In this document: positions 22,641 to 34,330 of the stretch, piece after piece | Numbering within the stretch: position 1 is the stretch's first letter | Layout: each line of letters starts with the position of its first letter | Position numbers and translations under genes: made by a program | The notes under the pieces: generated by a model | Told to the model about the DNA's origin: nothing | Seen by the model: only the letters and a program-made list of their open reading frames with translations | Databases searched by the model: none | Assembly: GCF_027943255.1 (NCBI RefSeq) | Contig: NC_072896.1 | Coordinates: 122,667,879-122,731,878 of the forward strand | Direction: 5' to 3' | From: Anastrepha obliqua | Lineage: Eukaryota > Arthropoda > Insecta > Diptera > Tephritidae | Length of the DNA stretch: 64,000 nucleotides

Positions 22641-24236
22641 TGTGGAATGTTTATTAGTAGCGCCAAGGCAGCGTTGAATGCAGGAAAGTTCGGATTCTGG
22701 TACTGAAGCTTGCGCGCTCGAATACTTTTCCCAACGGAATGTTGGCTTGGAATGCTGGGGTTGACGCGATTAAATTTTCTAAGCTATTAGACGAAGACGC
22801 GTAAAAGTATTAACTTCATTTCATACACTTCATTAAACTGGAATTAAAAAAAGACAACTTTCGATTAAAGGTAATTAATCACTAACGCTTGGCTTAATTT
22901 GGATACAATTTATTTTTATTATTGATTTCCACTGCTCTTTAATCGGTATGTTGTGGGTGTAACAGTTTTTCATATACACTTGCAACATGCAGTTGCAATA
23001 GCTTTTACTTGCAAAATTTACTACGACGCTGCACAATTTCCACTCATTAATTAAACTATCGTTATTGTTGTTATTGTTTTATTCGCGTAAATTCACACGC
23101 TGCTTGTTACACACACACACACACGCGTATGGTAAGCGCATATGTATATGTTAATAGTATTTTTTTGTTCACACTTTTTTAATTTCCCCACTTTTTCACA
23201 CTTTTGTCAACTGCCCACAGTTGTGCGACACTGTGTTTGTTGTTGCTTTTATTATTGCTCTGCTTTTTCGTACGTTGTTCACGCAGCTACGTTTATTGCC
23301 AGTTTCAAGCGTAAAAAAAATTATGTAAAAATATATTTAATTTCACGGCGTGTCATGACGTCCGTCATCAGCAGAAATTGTTAACAATTACAACAACCTG
23401 CGTGACAGCAACCACCCGCTGGTGGCCAGCGTAAAAGGAATCCTTTGAATGAAAGCAACGTGATAAGCTCGCTCACTAACACACACAAGAGCACATCCAA
23501 CCACCCACCCACCCACATTTACTCAGCAAGTAATCGTAATCGCTCATTGATTTCATTGGAGATTCTTCATTTCATTTGATTTAATTACCAATTTTCCACG
23601 CGTCAATGCAAAAGTCATAAAACGCCCAGATTACACGCAGCACCACTGACCGGCTATCACCAACACATACAATTAAATGAGTGTAGAAATATTTAGAAAT
23701 GTAGTCACAGGGGAATGTAGTTCAGCGGAACGACAAAGCAGTGTGTCATGCCTTGGCGCGACAAATGTTGGTGTGTATGTGCATATTCGTGTGTGCAAGT
23801 GGCCTAATAGTCAGCCCAGCTACCAGATAATCAACTTTTACTACTTATTGCCGCGATTACAGTTGCTATTTTTTATTACTGTTTATTTTCCACTCTGCAG
23901 TCTTTTTATCAGTTCATCTGCTCAGGCCACCGGGCATAGCCGTGCGGGTGCTTATGTATGGCTTAGTCTAAGTGTTGTTATGCAAGGCCGATTTTTTGAA
24001 TATTTCGTGCACATATTAGATTAAGTTGTTTCTATTGTACTAGCGGGGGATAATAACCAGGCTCAGAGTGCACCTCTGACATGACATAATTTCACTTAAA
24101 ACCCAGCTGCTCATTTTCGAAAGCGTGCATACCTATACATATAAGACTGTGGAGCCCCTCTAGCTGCAAGATATACGAGTATACCAAAAATTCAATGGGA
24201 AACGCGGCCTAAAACTTCAACGCCAGTTTTTTTATA
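22641..24236. other. 5' flank of EPT1 (5' UTR and promoter expected here)
   Basis: No element or ORF recognised. Contains an (AC)n tract at 23107-23124 and T-rich stretches. The transcription start should lie here or farther right, but no confident TATA box or initiator could be assigned. Confidence 0.4.
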
Positions 24237-25788
24237 ACACATGGACTGAAAAGTACTGGACCCAACACATAGAAGGTACTAGTTTTATTGCATTCACCTC
24301 TTTTTTAGTTGGTACTAACCTTAAAAAGACAGCTGCTAGAATTTTGTTATATTCGAATCATTAGTTCGTGAGTGACTGAGCTAAGAGTGGCGCTACTTTT
24401 GTTATTTTCAAAACATGGATCAAAAGGAATTTCGTCCTTTAGTTTCACACTTGGAAAGTGTTATGTGGACTCTGCTCCATCAGAAACAAATAATAAAACT
24501 ATGGTTTGCTGACTTCAAACAGTGGACGTCCAAATGAGGCGGTAACGCCAGAAAACATCAAAACAATCCCCAAAATCGTTTTGAATGATCGAAAAGTGAA
24601 GTTGCGTGAGTTAGCTGGCATCGTAAAGATATCAAAAAACGCACTGGCTTTATTGTGCATGAGCGTTTGACTTTGAGAAGCTCTGTTGAAAGTGGGTGCC
24701 GCGTTTGCTCACTCTTTTGTTTCATCAGGCGGCGATAAAACCCCTCACAAAACAGTCGAAAACCTCCAAGATACCCATAAAATGCCGCTCATTTCTTAAC
24801 GAGATGTTTAAGTAATATAATTTCGCCTAAGGGTAACATGGATTCCTGCCCATCGCGATATTGAGTGTTAATGCAGAACCTATGAGCTAGCGAGACTCGG
24901 CACCAAATTGACCGATGAGTACTTAGACAATGACATAGGCATACTCTTACAAACATGTAAGCTACTTATCCTTGAGGAAAGCGTAAGAACAGCGAACGAA
25001 AGATGGCGTAATGAAACCACGTGCAAAATCGCCCAAACGTACAAAATCTCTGCTAACCCATAATAATCACAGTCCTACACACTGACTTCCGTTATAACGG
25101 GGCACTGCCTAATAGGTAGGCACGCCCAAAGGATGGATGTGCAAGCACACAGAAGTTGTCTAGATGTGGAAGAGGAATAGACAATCTCGCACCTTCTGTG
25201 CCATTGTCCTGCTCTATCCAGACGCAGATTAAGCGCATTCTAGGTAGACAATTTTTCAAAGGATTGGAAGATCTTAGTTCTGCAGAAATCAGGGATATTC
25301 TAATATTTTTGAAAAACATACACTGGTTTTAGGAGAGATGGGGAGAAGCTTTCCACGCGGCATCACAATGGGCTATGTGCCTAAGTGTGTCCCACAGGAC
25401 AACCGCTTTAACCTAACCTAACCTAACCTAACCTAACCTTTGTTTCATCAAGACAACGCACTGTTACAAGTCAAACAAAAGATTGGCAAAACTACATAAA
25501 TTAAACTTTGAATTGCTCCCATATTCCCTCTATTCGCCAAATTTTTCTCCCAGCGACTAAGTGGCTGCCCACAGACCAAAAAAAATGCTCGCCACAGTAA
25601 GAAATTTCTCTCGAATGAGACGCTCAAACTGATGCCTATTTTGAGGCAAAAGATAAATCGTTTTACAAGAGTGCCATTGAAATGTTAGAGCGGCGCTGGA
25701 AAGATTGAGTTGTTCTTTGAAGGAAATTACGTTGATGAATAAAGCTAATTTTGAACAAAAAAAACCCGGGACTTTTCAGCCCATGTGT
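24237..25788 (+). mobile_element. irritans-type mariner, internally deleted, interrupted by a LINE
   Basis: Flanked by TA. Ends ACACATGGACTGAAAAGTAC (left) and ACACATGGGCTGAAAAGTCC (right, inverted). It opens MDQKEFRPL, continues through SGRPNEAVTPENIKTI and VKLRELAGIVKIS, reaches the WVPRLLT linker and then jumps directly to LFHQDNA, so the first catalytic block is missing. The same deletion junction occurs at 56482. The LINE at 24728-25438 splits that junction. Ends with LERLSCS / EGNYVDE. Confidence 0.85.
24728..25438 (+). mobile_element. 5'-truncated non-LTR retrotransposon with 12-bp target duplication and (CCTAA)n tail
   Basis: TTTGTTTCATCA occurs at 24716-24727 and 25439-25450. Inside, the plus strand reads the RNase H end (WIPAHRDIE, YELARLGTKLTDEYLDN), ITGHCLIGRHAQRMDVQAH and LCHCPALSRRRL. 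The 3' end is GCTTTAACCTAACC... with five to six CTAAC units. Truncated 5' end, tail and duplication are the marks of target-primed reverse transcription. Confidence 0.9.
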
Positions 25789-26676
25789 TATATTATCATT
25801 TGCAAAGCACGCAGACTAAGTAAAATATTTATTAACCGCATATACACATATTAACCGAAATATGCTCTTAATCTACAAGTATTCACACACATTTACACAT
25901 ACATGCCTCCGAATTTAGCTGTTGACTTTGATACTTTTGTACGCTTCCTACTGCAAGAAAATTACCACCTCTTCAATATCATCGCACTGGACGTTTAACT
26001 AACTTTTAAAGCACATAAAATATACTTTCAGCAAATCGCCTGTGATTTACGACTAACTTAGTATCGCCAGCCACATCGCAGAGCGCTTTTCTCCACATAC
26101 AATTGCTTTTGATAGGTGTTGCTAACCAGTGTACAAATTCTACGAACGATTATTATGGAGTATAGTGAATTATTGGCGATTGTAAATCATAGCTGCATCG
26201 CTTGAATATATTGAGCCTACTTTTGCTGAAGAATTGTCATGGGCAGGTGCACCTGCTATTGACCTATCTTAATATCGTTTATGTGAAGAAAATCATACTA
26301 TGTGAAATCTATAGTATAAAAAAGGGCACATACACTACAACTCAGAAATTTTATTCAATATTATTCCAATATGAAATGGAGCATTCTTGACCTTCAGAAT
26401 AGAAAATGAGCACCAGTATGCAAATATATGTACTCCTATTTATGTACCAAGTATGTGGAGTTAGAGAGCAAATTGAAAACTGTCTTATAGGATCTGCAAG
26501 TTTAAACAGGTATGGAGATTGTTCCGCTATTTCGTAGTTTTCAGTTTTGCTCTCGCCACTGCTCTGAACTTGCACATATACATATACTTGTACATATGTG
26601 ATAGTGCAGGTACCATAAAACGAGCGAGATAAACTGTTTTTCTCCAAGATATGTTGCGTTACTGTTCGGATTTCTA
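25789..26676. other. Intergenic, no feature
   Basis: AT-rich. A 122-codon minus ORF here runs out of the mariner terminal repeat at 26677 and is not a gene. Confidence 0.5.
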
Positions 26677-27577
26677 AAGGGTGGTTAAATTTCAAGGGCC
26701 GATGTTGAATGTGAACCACACCTAAACGTCAAGCTTTTTTCTGTATTTCATTTGACGCTTTTCAATTTCTGACTAACTCAATTTGAACCATGGAAAGATA
26801 CATAATCGGGCAACGCGTTAAAGTTATGAAAATGGGCGTTCAAATCAAAATGCATATCGCGCACTTCGTGAAGAAAATCATCTTCAGTGATGAGGCACAT
26901 TTTCACCTCAGTGGATTCGTCAATAAGCAGAATTGCCGCATTTCGGCGAATAATAATCCAAGAGTGATTGCCGAAAAACCAATGCACCCACAAAGAGTGA
27001 CTGTTTGGTGCGGTTTATGGGCCGGCGGCATCATTGAGCGGTATTTTTTCCAAAATGAGTTACTGTGAATAGTATTTGCTATCTTTACGGCCCGAATTGG
27101 AAGATATGGATGTGGACGATATGTGGTTTCAACCGGACGGTACCACTTGTCACACAGCTAACGAAACAACGGCTCTTTTGCGCGCAAAATTTGATGGCCG
27201 AATAATCTCACGTCGCGGCGATGTCAATTGGCCGCCAAGATCATGTGATTTGACACCGTTGGACTTCTTTCTTTGGGGTTATTTGAAAGAAAAGGTGTAC
27301 GTCGATAAGGCAGCAACAATTTAAGAGCTAAAGAATGAGATAACTCGGCACATTAACGGCATAGAACCTCAATTATCGAAAATTATCGTCATCGAAAATT
27401 TGGACCATCGGGTGGAGATGTGCCGCCGAGGCCGCGGCGGCCATTTGGCCGATATTTTATTTCATACGTAGTTGAGCCACACCAATATTATCATAATAAA
27501 GAGAAATGACAATAATTTCTTAAAAAAATTGTATTTTATTCAAAAGCAACACTGGCCCTTGAAACCTAACCACCCTT
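26677..27577 (+). mobile_element. mariner, DD41D-type, N-terminal deletion
   Basis: TA at 26675-26676 and 27578-27579. Ends AAGGGTGGTTAAATTTCAAG and AAGGGTGGTTAGGTTTCAAG (inverted). Starts MERYIIGQRVKVMK, then a deletion removes most of the DNA-binding domain. IIFSDEAHFHLSGFVNKQNC (first Asp), VTVWCGLWAGGIIERYFF, DMWFQPDGTTCHTANETTAL (second Asp) and SCDLTPLDFFLWGYLKEKVY (third Asp) are kept, with a frameshift near 27064 and a stop near 27322. Second copy at 54679. Confidence 0.9.
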
Positions 27578-28623
27578 TATATACTTGCATAAGAGGTTGA
27601 TTCTATTAATTTTGATTTCTCTATCTGAACGTACTTGCAATTGTGAATGCAGGCAAGTATTGCAACGAAATGTGGAGAATGCATTATGCTCCAATAGAGT
27701 TCGGTATCACTATACTTCATCTCATACAGCAACAATTTCTTATGCATACGCGCTCTGAAATATCCCTCGTGTTTACCCTTATGAAATACGCACTTTTTCT
27801 GTTCCGCAGTCACAAATAAAAACAAATATTTATAAAAGTTGAGTGAAGAAATTCTTATATAAGAAAAAAAAAATAATTTACATAAAAAGTACGTGTTAAT
27901 AACACTGCCTGACTTATTCCATAAAGAATGATTGTAGAAGGAAAGTTGGGGCGTTCTTCTACGCTAAGATTACTCAATTACTGACTAAAGAGCGAAAGTT
28001 GGAATGAATAAAGCGAGAAAGAAATACTTATATAAAAGTGACAGAGATCGGGCGGAAATGAACTTTACATAAATATCTGTGCCTAGCAAATGTTTGAGTA
28101 ATTAGAACAAAGTCATACGATTAGAGACAAAGTTGAATGAGTCTACAGAAAAAAATTGAAGAAAAATTTGAAAATAAATGAAGAAAATCATGTAGTTTAT
28201 AAAACTTGTCGTGCTCGACGTAGATGGATTAAATTTTTATATGATTAAAAGCTTATTAATTTTTAAATAAAATAGGAAAATGGGCTAATGAATTTTATAT
28301 GAGAAAACAATTTCAAGAACTAATTAGTCCACCTTGATTTGTGTTTTTGTGGAAAAACTTAATAAGAGTCCACGCAGCGGGCGCAAGTGTGGTGTCAATT
28401 CGACTTCTTGATTAGGGAGGCAAAGAGCATATAGAGGAAGCGTGTGGGAAAATTATCTAAAACTGTTATTAAGTTAAAACAAAAGAAAATTATAGGGGAA
28501 GGATGAAGAAAATCGGTTGTAAATGCATTATTAGTAATTTTCGTAATATTCTTGCGTAGACAAGTGTACCACTCGAAAGGATGTAAGTGATTATATACGT
28601 ATACATACATACATACATATATA
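27578..28623. other. Intergenic, no feature
   Basis: About 1 kb AT-rich sequence with a short (CATA)n tract at 28598-28620. Confidence 0.5.
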
Positions 28624-29042
28624 CGTGGATGGTTTAAAAAGTTCGCGCCAAAAAAGGCAACATGTTTTTGTTAATTTTTCGACATAATCTCTTTTTAGGC
28701 TTATATCGAATGACCAACGGTGTTCTCGTTTTTGTTCAAGTGACTAGAACCAAATAGCCAATCGTTTCTGCAATCACCTACTCGTTTGAATATAACCTCT
28801 TTTCCGCCAATCATTTCTTCAAATTTGAGATCAAATAATAGTCCGAAAGTCTAGATAATAGGAGGGATATGGAACGGGTTGGAATCATATTTCCATTGAT
28901 TTTGCGACTACTTCCTCGATTCAAGCGAATGCCAAACGAAAAGGAATACACCGATTTGGCTAGAACTTGGTCTACGTTCTTCCAAGAGATGCTACTTACT
29001 AAACCTAACTTCGATACGTGTCAGTAGTGCCATCTCTCTGAC
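28624..29042 (-). mobile_element. mariner remnant, same family as 38927-41053, without its later insertions
   Basis: Left end CGTGGATGGTTTAAAAAGTT preceded by TA. The minus strand matches the outer element at 38927 block by block (CATCTCTTGGAAGAACGTAG, TTTGGCATTCGCTTGAATCG, and a C-terminal SNLKK-L...SNE coding trace). It runs straight through the site where the other copy holds a 1.27-kb mariner. The far end is lost at a SINE scrap. Confidence 0.72.
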
Positions 29043-29110
29043 TTTGATGGGTGTTTGGGCGAACTCCTCCTTCTAACGGCAGATGGTTTTTTAGGCGGTG
29101 CTTTTAAATA
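29043..29110 (-). repeat. SINE scrap (deleted copy)
   Basis: GTGTTTGGGCGAACTCCTCC followed by CGGCAGATGGTTTTTTAGGC matches the SINE 3' body (see 57391) with an internal deletion. Confidence 0.55.
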
Positions 29111-29459
29111 AATAGTAGAAAAAATTTTGCGAACAGCTGTTTGCAGCCTAACTGATACCATAAAGGCATTTAAAGTGTATTTCACTATAGATTCTTATAC
29201 TCGATCCTTTGCAAACATTTTCCAAAATGGAGTTCAAGTTCAAAGATCTTGGCATCGTCACCGACTGTGTTAATCTATGTTTTCCTTGCGCAACCCCTTT
29301 TATAAGGCACATACAGCTTACTATTTTAAACCTTTTTTGCAATTTAATTTGGGTCCATCTCTTAAGACGCTGAAGCTTGATGTAGTCGGTGATTTGGAAG
29401 TCGTTTAGCTCAGTTAGGCATTCATCTTTGTAAGTTAACGATAGTTAACGTGATCTATC
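29111..29459. other. Intergenic, no feature
   Basis: Nothing recognised. Confidence 0.4.
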
Positions 29460-29700
29460 TGCACCGGTTCAAGGTGCAAATATATATGTTAAGCTTTTCT
29501 TCATCCGCAGTAACGCAAGATCTAATAATTTTTTTATAGAGCTGCAGCGTCGAAAGAAACGAGGAGCCTAAAGCCTTGTATAACGAAAAGAAGAAAACGT
29601 TTCCTGCGTGGATCCTCGCACTAACTTCTTGTTTGGATGATCTGCTGATCAATATGGCAGATTTACATTCATTTGGAACTCTTCCAATGCACAACATTAT
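29460..29700 (-). mobile_element. Non-LTR reverse transcriptase C-terminal fragment
   Basis: Minus-strand frame reads EVSARIHAGNVFFFSLYKAL, then LYKKIIRSCVT and DEEKLNIYICTLNRC. This corresponds to the usual 'RI..GN...F.L.K.L.S...LYK.IIRPV...EEKL.IFERK' thumb region of RTE/Jockey-like elements. Weak but ordered similarity. Confidence 0.5.
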
Positions 29701-30605
29701 TTATATAAGACCTACGCACAGTGGTCCGGCGGCATTTTTGAAATAAAAATTTGATAATGCAGATGTTTTCTTAAATATTCAAGGCAGATTTCCTGAAAAT
29801 ATTACTTAATTTAACAAATTTTTCATTGTAGTTTTTTGACTTTAAACATGAAATTGTATGCAAATCGTACTTCATACAAGAGTTTCATTTTCATGTCTGC
29901 AAATAAATATTACCATTTGATTGTTAACCAAATATTGAAAAAAAAGATAATTGAATATATTAACGGAAACAGTAATAATTCTCTTAAGTTGTGGTACAAA
30001 ATCCAATTTTTTTTTTAAATTTCAAAATTTTTCGAAAATTTTTTTTTAAAGATCATTTTTTCGAGTGGTCCACACCGGTCTACTTGAAATCAACATGAGT
30101 GATGTAGCCACATATTTCAGCTATGATCTCAAACTGAAACCTGTTGCGCAAAGTTGCGCAAATTAAAAATAATGTAGCTTTTGTGCATTTACCCACAGGC
30201 AAAACGTTACATATGGCTTATGCAATTTTGTGTAAAAGACAGAAAAAGACATCACAGACCTCATCAGCATTAAGAGACAACTAAAAAAAAAATGTATTAA
30301 AAAAACAAAATTTTTTTTTAATATTATTACAATATTAATATGATATACAATATGTATATATAACACTATTTTATATATGTATATATAAAACATTTTTATC
30401 TGTCACTGGAGGAACGGGCATAAGCCGATTAGAATATTAACGAATATCTGAGAATTGCTTGTAATAATAAAATCAAAATGACGTATAGTTTTGAAAAAAG
30501 GAGTTATTTATTTTTTTGCGTTCTTCAGAAAAATAAAGTTTTAAGTCAAAGAAGTTAGAATTACAAGATTACGTTCTTGAGAAGCTTCAATACCATGATG
30601 ATAGT

Positions 30606-30866
30606 GTGAAAGAATTGAAAGATCAGGTTTTGAAGATTGTTAGTAATTTTTGTAAAGATATTAATAGAAAATTAGAACGATCTAACAGACAATGGGGTCG
30701 CGTATTAAATGAGAATGCATCTTGGTTAGCTGAAAAAATTGATTTTCCCTTAAACAACAACTTTAAATCCTCTTCATTTTCAAAAAAGGTTCTTGCGCTT
30801 TTAAATTTGAAAAATGATCCAGCCTCAGAAAACAGCTCATCAGAAACCGAGGATTCTGAATCATAA
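30606..30866 (+). CDS. Unidentified ORF inside the Transib-like element
   Basis: 86 codons from the ATG, and open upstream to about 30535 (KKLELQDYVLEKLQYHDDSV). The peptide is lysine-rich and probably helical, then has an acidic serine tail (ASENSSSETEDSES). It has a charged, coiled-coil-like look typical of DNA-binding or transposon accessory proteins, but I recognise no family. An A-rich tract follows the stop. Could be an exon-like relic of an element-encoded protein or chance. Confidence 0.25.
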   Translation: MKELKDQVLKIVSNFCKDINRKLERSNRQWGRVLNENASWLAEKIDFPLNNNFKSSSFSKKVLALLNLKNDPASENSSSETEDSES

Positions 30867-31060
30867 AAAAAAATTAAAAATGAAAAACAAAAAAACAATA
30901 AATATCCAAAAAAAAATTTAAAAACTAAAACAAAAAAAAATTAAAAAAAAAAAAAAAAAAAAATTAAAAATTAAAAATAAAAAAAAAATTAAAAATTAAA
31001 AAAAAATAAAAAATAAAAAAATCTAAAAACAAAAAAAACAAAATGAGAAGAGAATAACCT
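30866..31060. repeat. A-rich low-complexity tract
   Basis: Nearly uninterrupted A with AAAAATT/AAAAAC variants, following the stop at 30866. Confidence 0.85.
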
Positions 31061-31292
31061 TACCGTAAACCTCCACGTGGTACTCTCTGGGATAGTGAAA
31101 AATGTAAAAATGAACTCACCAGCTAATTACGGAAGTAAAAATGTATTTATAGTATTCAATGAATTTAAAATTTGCTAAAACTAAGGTCAGATTCGTCATC
31201 ACTGATTCTTAGAACCCCTAAATATATATTTTCAGCTTAATTAAATGAGTTTTTGAATTTTGTCCGCCAACGCCTTCTGGTCGGACCACTGT

Positions 31293-33869
31293 GCAACGAT
31301 AGGGATGCATAACTCCAAATTAAACATACGCCAATTCTGGCTTTTCAGAAGGCTGGCAAAAACATTGCACCTTTCTCAAAATTTTGTTTAGAAATATTTC
31401 AACCCTAGCGGCAACATATGTATGTATCTCTTGTCATGGAACCAAACCCGATTCTTAACATGAGCCACATCCGACTATAAATTCGATTTTTACACATCTA
31501 CAAACTAGCACCATACAGAAATCCAAATAAACTTATAAACATTCCCAGATTCATATACACAGGCAGATACAACTAAACTTATATTGATTTGCATACGTAT
31601 ATGACACACTAGATTATGTTTATTGATTTCGAAAAAAGCCGTTTCGCTTCTCTATCCCGTTTCAAACCAGAAACTAGTTCAGTAGTTCACCAGTTCAGTT
31701 TTTTCTGTGGCGTAGTTATGTGAACTTTTGATGAAGATTACCGCTAGAACCGCTGCACGCACAAATGAGCTTATACAAATTTTGGAGCGTAAATACGTTT
31801 TCGCATTGGTAGTTTTTCTCTCCGCCACCACTGTACTTCTTCTCAGTCTGTTGACACAATAACAACACCGCCAGTAGTAACAACTGAGAACAGAAACACA
31901 AGAACAATCACAACAGCAGCAGCAATGTCAGCTGAGTATTGCACATGGCGCATTCACAAGCAACTACATACATATATATGTATGTATGCATATAAAGAGG
32001 TATGTTTTATGTGGTACATACATATGTCCATGAGTTTGACTCGGCCGATTATATGGGTACTGTAGAAACACATGTGAACACACAACACAGTGACAAACTT
32101 AAGACTACACTTCGCATAAAAAATTCAGTCTTAGGCACATACATACATATGTACATATTTGCATGCATATGCGATTTAATCTCTCCACATTAGTTATTTA
32201 AATTGATACTAAGTCAATGTTTCCTTCACTCTTCCGCAATATTCTCTTTAATGCACTTATTTAATTAAATTAAGAAACAATGATTTAATTTTTTTATTTT
32301 TATTTATGTAATTGACTTGACTGTTCTCTAAGTTTAGTTTACCGGCGAGTTGGCACCTCCTTTACTGTCGCCTGTCCTTGTGCACGCCAGTAGACAAACA
32401 ATTCGACCGGTTATGGCAACAACCATTCAAAATATGGCATGCAAGAGAACGGCGCAGGAGAGTTGAAGGTGAGACGTCAGATACGAAAGGATAGTAACTC
32501 CACGTTTTGCTGCAACAATGACAATTGAAATCGAAAGAAGACGACTACTACCTACGACTAGGGGACCGACATTTACGCCTCGCGGCTTTGCTCAAGACTG
32601 AATGGCAATTGCCAGACGCGAACAAAGGCAAGAGTAAAAGCAAAAAACAAATGCAGAGGCAGAAGCAGCAGCAGCAAACGGGCTATAGCTTTGGGATTCG
32701 ATTATTCCTACATATGGTATGTATGTATGGATGCATGGATGTGTGCACGTATCAACGACTGGTTGGCTCTACATGAAGTACCCGGCCGCACTCAGCCTAG
32801 GCCACAGCAGAATATTTTATAGTATAGTGCATAGTTGTATGTATGTTGAGCCATGCCGCGACGACGGCGTTGACGTTTGTGGGCAACAATAATGATAGCG
32901 TCGTACGCGCGAACATATTGTGCTTTTATAAGTTAGCTGTTGTTTTGCACAAATATATACATACTTATGTATGCATGTATATATTCTTGAATATAAATGT
33001 TATATGTTGATTAGTTATTCTCTTTTTTGTTATCATTGAACTCTTGCTTCCACTAGCATTAGTGCCTACTATTATTTATTTTGTATTTGTTTCCCTCCCC
33101 ATTAAGTAACATACATACACACACACACATATCTATTTGCTTATGCCGGCTACAGGGTTGCAGTCACGTTATATGTTACACCTCTGCTGCTGCTATTGTG
33201 CCTGCAGTCGGCACTTTACTACTGTCACTTTTCAAAGCAGCCAATTTTTTCACTCTCTTCTTTAACGACTTTGCTCTCCATCGCGTGATTTTCAGCTTTT
33301 TGGGGTTATTGTTATTGCCTCAATGCGGCATTTTACTGCACAATCTTACCAGCCTGTATTCTCAGCGAAATTTCCTGTAAGCACGAACTCAATAGGAAAG
33401 CCTTATCAATGAAATTGTCTTGCTGTTTTAAAGTTTTGTGTTTTGGATTTGTATTTGCTGCTATTATTTTTTCCGCTTTTGAATTATTTCACTATTGTAC
33501 CGACACTAGGGGACTACTGTTCTACTGAGGTTATCAGGCGATGAAGGATGCTGTAAAGGCAAGCACTCTCACGTATTACAACTACAAAGGGATTATCTAT
33601 GTATATGTAAGTAAATATGTATGTGCATATATATACAGGGTTGTCCAAACTTGTGCATGCATTCTTTTAAAAGTAAAATTAAATGAAGAAAGTCCTTAGC
33701 AGGTAGTGCAGGATGCGGCCATTCATACAAATTACAAATAAGTACGTGAAGTAAATAAATGTATGTACAGGATGGTCCTAATACATCTATCCTTTCGAAA
33801 GTTAAATAAAGAGAGGAAAATTTAATTTATATAAATATTTTATTCTTTAATAATATATATTATAGTTTA
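31293..33869. other. Intergenic, mostly unique sequence, microsatellites
   Basis: About 2.6 kb. (CATA)/(TATG) tracts at 31967-31993 and 32700-32740, (AC)n at 33117-33129. Two short look-alike words (ACAGGGTTGTCCAAAC near 33638 and ACAGGATGGTCCTAAT near 33768) could be remnants of mariner ends. No gene recognised. Confidence 0.45.
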
Positions 33870-34275
33870 TTACTAAGTGGCCCCAGGTGCATGTACTGCG
33901 AAGCACCGAACGATGGCGCTGAAAACAGATTCTTTAATTGCGGCAGATAACGCGTGGAAAGAGATGCTCTGAGGGAGCAATTTGGCGACATCGCGCCGAC
34001 CAATGTGATCGGCAAGATGCTTGAACGCGAAGATAACTGGAATGCGGTTAAAAATAGGTTTAAGGCATATTTCGGATGTACGCCTGGGTCCGCCCAAAGT
34101 AATGCATAAAGTAGTCCCGCGAAGGAAGTCTCCCCAGAAGAGAAGGAGGGATTGTTTCAGTGGTCACCCCACTCGACGCAGTATACAACGGTCGCTGTAA
34201 GTGCGAAGGCATTTTGAACCCTACCTCACCCACCAAAAAAAAACATTATAATAATAATAATAAATATTTATACCA
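33870..34275 (+). mobile_element. R1-like non-LTR retrotransposon 3' end with (ATA)n tail
   Basis: Plus strand reads CMYCEAPNDGAENRFFNCGR, then a stop, then ERDALREQFGDIAPTNVIGK and MLEREDNWNAVKNRFKAYFG. This is the C-terminal CxxC...HxxxxC plus helical region typical of R1-clade ORF2. A 3' UTR follows, ending in (ATA)n at 34247-34266. Confidence 0.7.
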
Positions 34276-34330
34276 AAAAAATATGATTTTGTTTTGTAGA
34301 ACATGATTCCATTCATAGGGTCGGTCCTCT

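Larger units (their letters stand above)
29717..31292. mobile_element. Transib-like candidate DNA transposon (non-autonomous)
   Basis: CACAGTGGTCCG at 29717-29728 is exactly inverted at 31281-31292. The flanking five bases are CTACG and CAACG (4 of 5 match), fitting a 5-bp target duplication. Transib ends start CACWRTG and duplicate 5 bp. The interior carries an unidentified 86-codon ORF (30606-30866) and a long A-rich tract (30866-31060) but no recognisable transposase. Ends are short, so chance or another superfamily (Chapaev, hAT) is not excluded. Confidence 0.5.

Noticed and set aside
23107..23124. CA tract as a CRISPR-like or regulatory array
   Set aside because: Plain dinucleotide microsatellite; the same kind occurs many times in the window.
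26351..26719. 122-codon minus-strand ORF
   Set aside because: Its N-terminus is the translated terminal repeat of the mariner at 26677; the rest is AT-rich and unlike any protein.
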